Shown: positions 1 through 8,720 of the stretch, piece by piece
Layout of the letters: every line of letters starts with the position of its first letter
Position numbering within the stretch: position 1 is the first letter of the stretch
Source: Saccoglossus kowalevskii
Lineage: Eukaryota; Hemichordata; Enteropneusta; Harrimaniidae
Direction of reading: 5' to 3'
Assembly (NCBI RefSeq): GCF_000003605.2
Contig: NW_003137322.1
Coordinates: 1 to 10,166 of the forward strand
Length of the DNA: 10,166 nt
Program-made: the position numbers and the translations under genes
Notes under the pieces: model-generated
What the model was told of the DNA's origin: nothing
The model's database searches: none
What the model saw: the letters and a program-made list of their open reading frames with translations, nothing else

Positions 1-1238
1 AATTTTCCATTACATTTATAATTTGGACCATAACTTTTCCTCCCTTCTATCTAAAATTTCACAAGGATCACCAACGTTCATGGTTTACAAATCTATAAGG
101 TTATAATCGCCGGTCACAATTATTTACACAGTTCGATGCTCACCCTTCGTTATTTACACTCGATGCAAGTATTCTAATTGTATTGCATTGAAATGAAACA
201 CAAGAATATATATTATTATTTACAAACAACAAATAGTAATTATTTATAAATAAAAACGATTTGCTGCATGACATGTAAATGTAAACATATTATTCTGATT
301 ATATACGACACACAAGTGCTAGTATATAATTCCCATAGAATTGAAGTAATGTATTGTATATTCTTTATATGTAAAATATATCTCAAATCATAATTGAATA
401 ACATTTGAGTAATAAAAGTAAATATTTTATTAATTATAAAGTGTACATGAAGATATGTTATATTAATAATACTCGAAATATTTATAATTAAAGCCAAGAT
501 ATAAAATCATGCTTTCTATATTACAATATTATTAGTTATTAATAAGGCTGAACATTTGCTATAATTTGTACAAATATTGAGCTTAAATTCATAAAAAACA
601 GTATATAAATAAATGCACAAACCATAAACTAGTAGTAAATTGAATAAACAAGACTGCAATTCAAATGTATGATATATATAACTATACGCATATGTAGGTA
701 ATCGAAGGTACAGTACTTGTGTGCATGTCATTAATTGCAGTTGCCTGATACTTAATTACTTGTGTAAGTTTCGATAGTGGTAATTGTTTAAATCTTTTTA
801 CTACATGTATTTCGACCTCCCTCAGTACTTAAAACACGCAACGCCTATATATTATTTCGGTTGCTAAATATCATCCAAAAAGAAAACGACCAATCAATAC
901 AGTGGTTACCTCTACCAATATATGAATACAGCTTTAACTCTGCTTCCAATGATCAGGTGACGTCACCTATGATGCTGCAATGCTACTCATGATTCATTGC
1001 ATTATTTAGTAGACTAAATATACAAACTGTACATCAAACAGGAATTTGTTTCTATCGCTTCCCATTGTCTACACAGTTAATAACAGAAGAACTGCTTTGC
1101 AATTAATGTGACATAAGAGTAACAACAAATGAACATTTAAATCTGTGTGATACGCAAAACTCATTTATCTAATTAAATACGCGTAAAAGAGCTTCCCACA
1201 TCGCCATCGACATAGTGTATTGCTTAATTTGACAATAG
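1..1238. other. AT-rich stretch without a recognisable gene
   Basis: The stretch is strongly AT-rich, with short open frames on the minus strand (for example 240-497 and 516-731) whose products are rich in Ile, Tyr and Leu, as expected from chance AT-rich translation. The only distinct element is the CRE palindrome at 955-968. Confidence 0.6.
955..968. promoter_or_regulatory. 14-base palindrome with a full CRE (TGACGTCA)
   Basis: AGGTGACGTCACCT is a perfect 14-base palindrome with the eight-base CREB/ATF site at its centre. It lies about 280 bases before the coding-like block at 1239-1515 in the plus direction, so it could belong to a promoter there. Function is inferred from the motif only. 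Confidence 0.4.
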
Positions 1239-1515
1239 TCAGTTTTGGTAAAAACGATGCCACGATGATAACTCTGATTGTGATTGCGATCGTGGGTGTC
1301 GATTATCAGTTGTAGATGACAATATCGTATCACGTGTGCGAGTAAAGGCAGATACTCCTCCCACCGGCGGTGTTAAATCTGACTTCCAATCACACGTTGA
1401 TGGCGCATGCGATGAGTTTTCGGAAATTCTTTCCATATCTAGAAAACTGAAGAAAAACGTGTGTTACAGTCATATTCATAATATGTATTCAGTGAGTACT
1501 ATTTTTCTGCATTAA
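1239..1515. other. GC-richer coding-like block, possible exon of an unknown gene, strand undecided
   Basis: The block stands out from its AT-rich flanks. On the minus strand, 1239-1436 is open for 65 codons to a TGA, gives a Ser-rich tail-like peptide (containing TPPVGGVSAF and SQSQSELSS), and is preceded by a good polypyrimidine tract and TTTTCTAG acceptor. On the plus strand, 1252-1515 is open for 87 codons, shows an RNY-like codon pattern (many GAT, GAC and GTA codons), and has a GTGAGT donor at 1492 in phase 0; an acceptor could be TTATCAG near 1311. No family is recognised. At most one reading is likely real. Confidence 0.35.
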
Positions 1516-1778
1516 TTATTTATGTTAGGGAAAATAACTGTAGATATGATGAATAAACCGCTATATGATTTGCAGTAATAGATCAATCGAGTTCTATATA
1601 AGGTATTTCTATCTTGCACAAAACCAAGACAAACACAATAATTTGCAGAGTTAAAATCAAAGCGGTCTATTGTTAATACGATGAGCTCAATGTGACAAAT
1701 TGAATCGTAATTGGTTGTCAATGATAGAACAAAACTTAAATAATTTAAGAAATACATGAACGTTGGTTACATAATTCT
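1516..1778. other. AT-rich stretch 3' of the downstream ARH gene
   Basis: This is probable 3' flank of the ARH gene. An open frame at 1512-1757 on the minus strand has an AT-driven composition and is not supported as a gene. Confidence 0.5.
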
Positions 1779-1783
1779 TTATT
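1778..1783 (-). terminator. Candidate AATAAA poly(A) signal overlapping the stop codon of the downstream ARH gene
   Basis: The hexamer AATAAA covers the last Glu codon and the TAA stop (GAA TAA A). If it is used, the 3' untranslated region would be only a few tens of bases. No other AATAAA was seen close downstream on this strand in the AT-rich flank. Confidence 0.4.
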
Positions 1784-4700
1784 CGAACCTATTAATCTTT
1801 AACTGTAACCACTGTTTGTATCTCAAGTTCTCCTTCCATGATCTTGGTAATTTGTTGTAACCAAGCTTGCAACCTAATAATGCCCCGGCTACTGCTCCAT
1901 TGGTGTCTGCATCACCTGCCTGTAGAAAGAACAAGACTACAATGTATGTAAACAGTTATACTATGTACCATAGTTTATGGTCCGAATCTGCGCAATTGTG
2001 GAAAATATACAGTAAATATCAAATAACTGTGATTATACCGCCAATCCAATGGTCAATGATTGTGACTTTTTGTGTTTGAATTCGTTTTAACGCCTTTTAC
2101 AACGCGCATGGCTTGACAGAGACGAGATTCTGTTTCTTACAATGAGCACAGATATACAAATGATAGTTCAAATACATCAATAGCATGTTTTCAAACATTT
2201 TCAACTGTAGAATTCACACTTTAACTCCCCGTAGACGACAATATCTACCTGAAAATCAGGACAATTTTACACACGAGTAAAAGACCAATGAGTAAAAAAT
2301 GATTTTTCTGGTTTTTAAAATAAAATAGTAAATAGCATCATCACAGTGTTGAACGTCTCCAAAATGAAGGTTCATCAGCTACCCTAATACTGGAAATATT
2401 GTTGATCAAGCTGGATAATAACCCGCTCTGCCATATCAAAACCATCTAATCTTTGATACAATTCCATTTTAAAACCTAAGTCTTGCTTATTCTGATATCG
2501 AACAAAATGCATATTGACCGAGTTAAAAGGATGAAGTACATAATGTCACTTACCTCTTTTACAATACTAGTCAAAGCACGTCTGAAATCTGTCTGTCGCA
2601 AGGCCCAGAAACCAGCCCCTAAGCATTTGTACGTGTAACCGATCTTTCCAGGCTCATCTAGCCTCAAGCTTCTAATATCATATGTGTTCATGTAACGTTG
2701 TAACTCATCAATCTGAAATTTATATTCAGTTTTATCTTTATTTAGGTAAATAAATACAGACAGGATGCAAAATTTATAAAGTGCAAACGGGCATACATGT
2801 ATTGTTTTGCTATACATACTTACATACGAGTAATTTTTCAAGTAACCCTTTGCATGTCTAAAACTGTCTTTCACAATCATTTCCACATCGTATTCTCCGC
2901 AGTGCCGTAAATGTTTTCCTTGTAACATCAAAGCAATAGCCGTCGTCACAGCAACACAGGATGCAATGCACCTGTAATTAATACGAACAACTAAGATATA
3001 CAACCACTATTTTTTACCGAATTTAAATCTGGTGAAACTATTATCTCCTTACCTTGGATCAGCATGGGTTGTTTCACATATTTTCACCGTGTTCTCTTTG
3101 ACCATTTCAATATCTTCAAACTGATGAATACCAAGTATTGATGTTCTCATCACTGCTCCATTTGGTGCCAAGTATCCACCACTAGAACTCCACACCTCAC
3201 GAGCTGCCTACGAAAATAAGTGATGTTTGTGTTGTATGGTTATACAAACTTATACCAGAATGGAGTCTATTCTGACTATAATCTGGAAGATTCGTTCACG
3301 ACATATAAAAAAGATAAAGTAAAATTGTTCAATTGAAGTGGTTTACCTGTTTTGGGTTATTGCGAAACACTGAATGACTAAGTACTTTGTATGTTGTGGT
3401 ACCTATGACAAGGCCTCCTGTGTCACCAAGATCACGAAATCCATTTGTCGTCCAATTTAAGAGTTTGTACGCAAAGTCTGTCGGATTAACCTATAAAGAA
3501 ATGGTATTATTAATACCCAACTACAAAGAAAATAGTTTGCATACCATGTACAAGAACAAACCGTGGTCAAAATAGGAAGAATATGTGTATATATATATCA
3601 AAAAATACAAGGAAAGTTGTCAGGGGTTTCATTCTGTCCCACAAGCCATCAAATAATGTTATCAGGTCTTTCTATTGACATGAATTTACTTGTGTAATAA
3701 TTTCCAACTATGACGTCATAAAATCTCAAATATTCCAAACAGCCTTGTGATATTCCCGTTGGCGTTCGTTGATTCCGGTGGTGGACAAGACGTCATTTGA
3801 ATTTGTTATACATTATTAGCTCTCGCAAACTATCTCGTCAATATTCGTCATATGGTAATCTTCGTATCTGTCGGTCAATATCAGACAGTGTAAAATATCT
3901 ATAAAAAAACTTGCCTGTCCACTATTATCTACCAGTGATTGTAATATCAAAATCATCTGATCGCTATCGTCGGTCCAATCGCCTACCTTCCATCTGCGCT
4001 GGTGGTCTTTATGCTTGTCTACCCTTTCCTTCAATTGGTATTCCAGTTCTGCATCACGGTAAAACTGCAATCATGTATATATACATGTATGATAAACATC
4101 ATGATTTACCACATCTCATTGTTGTTAGGCATGCTGTGATTGGTTGAAACTTATTCAGTCCACCAAGCGGACATTACATGGTATATCACATGGAAGTCAC
4201 TGAAACTTCTTCATATTCATTCTAAGCATCAATAATTTAACTTAACAACACTGTCCCGGCTGCTGTTGCTTTCAAGGTTTTAAAAAAAGTTTAGCATTCT
4301 AAACTAGACAGTGGAACAACGCCGTTTTGATGTTGAGGACATTCTTTGAATGAAGCAAATATATACGACAAAGTCGCCTCTGAAACGTCGCATCCGGGAT
4401 TGCTGCGGCGCGTTCTACCTTGTGAACATTCTATGCGTGCCACGTCGGTGTTGACCAAGAACGCTCTAAGGAGAACGCAATGTGAATGCAGATAGACGGC
4501 GGGGGTATGAAAATCACTATAGACCACTAAAGGAGCAATATTTAAACATTTCATGTAAATACAGGAAAGAAATCATGTTGCCGTATGTCTCTATATTGTA
4601 TATCTATTTAAAGAAATACTAAATCTAAAATATCCGAATCTGTTATTCATACGTTGGTGCTTACATGTCTTGCTTCATGCTTATCCATATATTCCGTTAA

Positions 4701-4890
4701 AAGACCAATGGCATCTCCTATGCAGTTGCCGTAGATTGTCCCTAGAATGTTGTCTAACAAGATTTCCCGTGGTAGTAAAGACTTGTTTGCTGCAAATGTA
4801 TGTGTGGCAACTCTATCAACATCAGAACCATGAACCCCTCTATGGGGTAGACATGTCTTTTTCTGTCCTAAGGGTATACTTTGATTACCA
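1779..4890 (-). CDS. ADP-ribosylglycohydrolase (DraG/ARH family), downstream tandem copy; seven exons, 5' end unresolved
   Basis: Exons on the minus strand are 4665-4862 (or from 4890), 3915-4064, 3347-3490, 3053-3207, 2824-2971, 2554-2712 and 1779-1919 with stop TAA. Intron phases are 0,0,0,2,0,0. Family members remove ADP-ribose from proteins or small molecules using two Mg ions. All expected motifs are visible: GDAIG in exon 1, GDWTDDSDQM in exon 2, GDTGG in exon 3, NGAVMRTS and HADP at the two ends of exon 4, GAGFWALRQ in exon 6, and GDADTNGAVAGALLG in exon 7. The spliced protein is about 364 residues, normal for the family, with no signal peptide or membrane segment, so probably cytosolic or nuclear. 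The odd point is the N-terminus: the frame through exon 1 is open from about 5000 but contains no ATG before the GDAIG motif, so translation must begin in an upstream exon. Acceptors at 4863 and 4891 are both possible. The exact substrate (arginine, serine or other linkage) cannot be read from the sequence. Confidence 0.9.
1920..2553 (-). other. Intron 6 of the downstream ARH gene
   Basis: The donor is GTAAGT and the acceptor CTACAG. The intron is 634 bases, the longest in either gene, and separates the WALRQ exon from the GDADTN exon. It is AT-rich and I see no coding frame or clear repeat in it. Confidence 0.8.
3491..3914 (-). other. Intron 2 of the downstream ARH gene with a full CRE palindrome
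   Basis: This 424-base GC-AG intron contains the 12-base palindrome TATGACGTCATA at 3709-3720, whose core is a full CRE. A second partial GACGTCAT lies near 3789-3796. A short TA run is near 3586-3597. No other gene was seen here. Confidence 0.55.
3909..3915 (-). other. GC donor site of a GC-AG intron (downstream ARH gene, intron 2)
   Basis: Exon 2 ends in GGACAG followed by GCAAGT, with no nearby in-phase GT donor. The flanks match the strong CAG|GCAAGT consensus typical of functional GC-AG introns. The intron ends at the TTTATAG acceptor at 3491-3492. In the paralogue the homologous exon ends in the same GGACAG but uses an ordinary GTATGC donor. Confidence 0.75.
4065..4664 (-). other. Intron 1 of the downstream ARH gene with a GC-rich island and palindromes
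   Basis: The donor is GTAAGC and the acceptor TTGCAG. The intron is 600 bases. It holds a GC-richer block at about 4310-4505, open on the minus strand over 4291-4554 but without recognisable domains, an AGTTTAG/CTAAACT hairpin at 4288-4305 with a 4-base loop, and a perfect 16-base palindrome at 4072-4087 immediately before the acceptor. Confidence 0.6.
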
Positions 4891-4901
4891 CTGTAGTTCA
4901 A

Positions 4902-5266
4902 ACAGCTTGCTAACGATGACGCATGATACGTTTCTTTGGGTTTATACCTCTGACTTGTTATTCCTGGAATGCCTATGTTTATAAATCTATAACAATAAAA
5001 TTATCCAAAAATGCTGTTGGATTGTGAAATTTTTTAATTGATACAGATACTCTGAGTATATATCTTGAACAAACTTGTTATACTCTGACTGTCTTCGATA
5101 GTGCATGCATAAATCATGTGTCAATTTGTACTTTTTATTTGAAAATTGTTATATATTTTTTGTTTTGTTCACTGTCTTGTGAAAAACAACATAAATTATC
5201 CTTCTTTCTCAATTCGTAATTTGAAGTATAAACTCGAATTTAGATATGTTGATGTTTTGTCTGTGT
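4902..5266. other. Intergenic stretch between the two ARH genes
   Basis: This AT-rich stretch must hold the 3' end of the upstream gene and, if the genes are separate, the promoter and start of the downstream one. One possible tiny initial exon is 5084-5110 (minus): ATG, nine codons, then a GTATAA donor in phase 0, which would fit the acceptor at 4863. The support is weak because the donor is poor. No TATA element is convincing. Confidence 0.35.
5134..5139 (-). terminator. Candidate AATAAA poly(A) signal of the upstream ARH gene
   Basis: AATAAA occurs about 128 bases beyond the TAA stop of the upstream paralogue, in an AT-rich intergenic stretch. It leaves only about 240 bases before the first possible exon of the next gene in the same direction. 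Confidence 0.45.
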
Positions 5267-7990
5267 TTACCTCTCAATATACAACAATAATTTGCTTTCG
5301 AGCAGAAGGTCCTCTAACCAGTCTTGTGGTAATCCAGAGTACCCTAATTTACATCCCAATAGCGCACCAGCTACAGCTCCATTAGAATCAGCGTCACCTC
5401 CCTGTGGATTCAAATATAAGTAATATAAGGTTAGATGATTAAGTAACCAATGTTCCATTGCAAACAACGTTAAACTAACCTTTTCAATTTGAGTAAATTT
5501 GCAATTTTTTGCAGTTTTCACTGAATTAAATCCGTGTTTTGAACCAAACAGACACAATGAGACATCTGTCGTAGGTTTTGATCAAAAGTTTTGATTTTTT
5601 GCAACATTTCATTTCAAGTGTCTTACCATTATATTATGTAATATAGTGGCGTGCAGAACAGTGTGCTTTAGTGGGCAATTAGTCACCCGTATAAGTGTAT
5701 ACTGCAGTTGACCCTGGTGGGTATATGCATATTTTAATATATTATTGTATCGGCAATTTGATAGTCAAAAAATAAAATCGACAAATATTTAACAGATGAA
5801 TCTGTACCTCCTTAACAATCGTAATCAACGTTTCTCTGAAATCGTTCTGTCTCAAAGCCCAAAAACCTGCTCCAACACACTTGAAAGTATAACTAGAACC
5901 TTCGTCGTCTAAGTGTAGATCTCTACAATTTGCGACATTCATGTAGCTATACATTTCCCTGTCCTGCAATATAAATAGTTTATACATTATATGTACCGGC
6001 AGGCAATAATATATGCAGTTCCCTATTGTCGTCGACATACATGTTTACAAGATGACATGATAATGTACATTACTTATGCTAATCGCAATTTGTGATCGTT
6101 TGTGAGCTGACATTTATTGTTGAGCAATTGTGAGGAAATTGATTAATTCAAACTACCTTGACCGTCGAAAAACGGCTACATAATATCCGGTGCATTTATG
6201 GCCAGCAAACGACTCAATGCACATTGGTTAGTAAGTATAAATGTACTACACCTCGAACGATAACGTGTCCTTAATAAGCTGAATGAACACTTTGTTTTGA
6301 TTTAAAATGCAATAAATACCTGTTTTTGTGATGCAAGGTATTTTCTGGCATGATCAAAGCATGTTTCATTGATTTTGAAGTACTCGTTGCCTTGTAGCAT
6401 CAGTGCAATACCTGTTGTCACGGCAATACAAGAAGCAACACATCTGCAAGAGGACAAAGAACAACAACATATTTTGCTTAATGATGTCTTGTTTATAAGT
6501 TTATGGGACATTCCAGCAACTAATATCAGTATACATAACGCTCCTGCTACATTAAGAGGCAATTTATTTCATTTGTTGTTTATTCAACATTCGAGATCTA
6601 GTTTGCTATAATTAATGTGTTTACGGAACTTTCAAAGATCAAGGCTCAGTACGTGCAGTATACATACAAATTAATATCAAGATTTGATCCTTACACTTAG
6701 CTTACCGTGGGTCAGCATGTGTCATTTTGCAAATATTGATGGTGTTCTTAATTACTTCCTGAATGTCGTTACACTGGTGGATACCAACCACAGATGTGCG
6801 TACAACTGCTCCATTTGGTGCTGATGCTTTACCACTGTCTTTCCAAACTTCGATTGCAGCCTTTCAAATAATATCATGATATAATTGTCGTTAAATATCT
6901 AGCATAACATTCATCATGGCATATTTGCTTATTCATGCGCATTATGACGTTTCTAACCATGTATAAACATTATTTGTGGTATACACTACTCACAAGATGT
7001 GGGTCTATGCTGGCCAAGCGATGGTTAATCACTTTATGTGTAGTGCGTCCTATACAATGTCTGTCGAGAAGACGTAATCTGTCGATAAGATCCTTTGCAT
7101 CAATCTGTTAAGAAATGGAGACTGAATGGCATGCGCTTCGAGTTTTGTGACATTTGTATTTTCCCGCAGGCGTCCCTACTGATGCCAACCTCTTTGACAA
7201 AAATACACTGCCTCGATGTTTGCATAATGGCTTCTAAGGCAATAATTGAAATAACGATAAGCATTGAATACATATGTGACATGTCACATGTAATATCTTG
7301 AACAGAGCCACCTTATTATGTAAAGTATATGCATACCTGTCCATTGCATTCAGTAATAGATTGCACAACTACAAACATCAAGTCGCTATCATGTATTCTG
7401 CAGCCTGATCCTGTCATTCCTCCACGAAATGTACGTAGCGCTTCTCTAATATATGATTGTAAATATTTGGATGGATATTTCTGGAAGATAATTGGGCCGA
7501 CAAAACAGCCCAGAGTATGACCTAGTTCTCGCATTCAGTAACATGTACTGTATAGATTCTTTTAGCAGTGGTAATTATAATGAGGTTTGTTTCTTCAAAA
7601 CTACAGATACGAATTTTAGATAGTTGTAAGCAATTAACAATATTGGCTAATATATGTTTTGCAATATTCCCATTTTAATCCACTAATGTGTTTCACTGTA
7701 TACAGTAAATCTCATTTATTTAAAAAATATAACTGTACATTATGTTAATTAGTATGCAAATTACATTCAAATGAGTCAAGAAACAATAGGGAGAACACTG
7801 ATGACTGTATAATTTATTTGTTTTTTGAGTGTCTGACTGATTTTGAAATACTTACATGATTCAAATGGCACTTTTTCATGTCCTCAGTCAATGTTCCTAT
7901 AGCATTGCCAATGCATGCTCCGTAGATTGTGCCATAAACACGGTCTTTGTATCGTTTGTTACGTGAGACGCTGCTAGGATGATACGCCAT
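5267..7990 (-). CDS. ADP-ribosylglycohydrolase-like paralogue, upstream tandem copy; degenerate metal site, possible pseudo-enzyme
   Basis: Minus-strand exons are 7856-7990 (ATG at 7988-7990), 7337-7480, 6994-7104, 6706-6860, 6320-6443, 5808-5963 and 5267-5401 (stop TAA). They join in phase into 319 residues with no stop. An in-frame TAG lies just before the ATG. Exon 4 has the same length (155 nt) as in the neighbour and ends in the same split Arg codon after HADP; NGAVVRTS lies near residues 146-153, GAGFWALRQ around 254-262, and GGDADSNGAVAG from 276. The C-terminal metal motif (D278, D280, S281) is intact. The N-terminal site is not: GDAIG reads GNAIG (28-32) and TDDSD reads IHDSD (74-78), so the usual Thr and first Asp are Ile and His. 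Exon 3 lacks 11 codons around the GDxGG segment and exon 5 lacks 8. Intact frame and splice sites argue for a functional protein, yet classical hydrolysis is doubtful. Regulatory or ADP-ribose-binding roles are conjecture. Confidence 0.87.
5402..6319 (-). other. Introns 5 and 6 of the upstream ARH paralogue (around the exon at 5808-5963)
   Basis: Intron 5 (5964-6319) has donor GTATTT and acceptor TTGCAG; intron 6 (5402-5807) has donor GTACAG and acceptor CCACAG. The donors depart from GTAAGT after the first three bases, but both joins keep phase 0 and match the paralogue. Apart from the exon between them, I see no gene or clear repeat. Confidence 0.7.
7481..7855 (-). other. Intron 1 of the upstream ARH paralogue
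   Basis: The donor is GTAAGT and the acceptor TTATCTTCCAG, phase 0. The reading frame continues open on the 5' side of the acceptor for 18 codons (to 7534), where it meets a stop, which makes the exon look longer than it is. The chosen acceptor gives a 48-codon exon in phase with exon 1. Nothing else was seen in these 375 bases. Confidence 0.75.
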
Positions 7991-8594
7991 CTAAATATAA
8001 ACATTATTTGAGAGAATGTTGAGATTTTAAACTGAGCAAAAAACGATTATCTAAAACTGGGTGTCGTTTGCCCACGTGAATGATATGGCAATAAAATGCT
8101 GAAACCCGTTTCAGATAGTGACAATCCACTGTTTCGATATGCGAACAATATGCAATTCAAACCGTCAAATGAAAGGACAAATAGCATCACGGAATATTAA
8201 TGAATGACCCGAGGATATGAGAAGTGACAATGAAAATGTAAAGTGGAAGAAGTAGAAGCAGCTCTAACAAACAACAAGCAAACATATACAAGGTCATTTG
8301 AATATTGGCAGAATAAATTGTTGATTCATATCGATAACTTGAATTCACTTTTTCAGTAAAATTCGTTTAAATTAGTACAAACTTATTGTATGGTAAGACA
8401 TAACGATATTACTCCATGAAAGATTACTTGAACCTAATATTGTTTAGAATTCGTGTAAGCTGTGTGATATAGTATATCTGTCACCGTAACGCCATAAGTT
8501 ACAGCGTACCGTAATTGTGCGGTATTTTCGGGGTATTTTCATCCTACCATAATAGGAAATGCGAATTACAAATATGGTATGATTTCGCGCGTAA
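7991..8594. promoter_or_regulatory. 5' flank of the upstream ARH paralogue, probable promoter or 5' UTR
   Basis: Directly before the ATG the minus strand reads TTTATATTTAG, which could be an acceptor, so the start codon may open the second exon of the transcript with a non-coding exon further upstream. I see no convincing TATA box or other promoter element. A hairpin with a 6-bp stem, TCGCGC-GTAA-GCGCGA, lies at 8585-8600 at the edge of this stretch. Confidence 0.35.
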
Positions 8595-8720
8595 GCGCGA
8601 TATCTAATAATAAAAACAAACGTGGCTTGCCACCAGGGTTTGACCGGACTCCACATAAAGAAGTTTGCTGATTTTGTTCTAAACATTTTGGATTTCGGCA
8701 TTCCTATGATGTATCCTTGA
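8595..8720 (+). other. Coding-like fragment of unknown origin (41 codons to TGA)
   Basis: The plus strand is open from the TAA at 8592-8594 to TGA at 8718-8720, and the peptide includes GLTGLHIKKFADFVLNILDF, with ordinary protein-like composition. No start codon lies near its 5' end. The opposite strand is also open (minus 8444-8830) and has a strong acceptor, TTTTTTTCTTTCAAG, placing an exon start at 8715. It could be an exon, a decayed retroelement end or chance. I do not recognise a family. Confidence 0.25.

Noticed and set aside
240-731. Two open frames on the minus strand (85 and 71 codons)
   Set aside because: Their composition is what AT-rich DNA gives by chance (Ile, Tyr, Leu, Asn), with no motif, splice support or unusual base content.
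2476-3003. One 175-codon frame as a single exon
   Set aside because: It reads through intron 5 (2713-2823), which has a perfect GTAAGT donor and TTTCAG acceptor; the paralogue has an intron at the same place.
4670-4984. Plus-strand 104-codon frame
   Set aside because: It is antisense to the GDAIG exon of the downstream ARH gene, whose minus-strand reading is clearly the real one.
7316-7534. A 72-codon frame starting MRELGHTL as an independent gene
   Set aside because: Only 7337-7480 is used as an exon: a TTCCAG acceptor at 7481 and GTATGC donor at 7336 keep phase with flanking exons, and the N-terminal part is intron sequence after an in-frame stop.
5267-7990. Upstream ARH copy as a dead pseudogene
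   Set aside because: All seven exons join in frame with canonical splice dinucleotides and a proper ATG and stop; length changes are multiples of three. Loss of catalytic residues alone does not make it a pseudogene.
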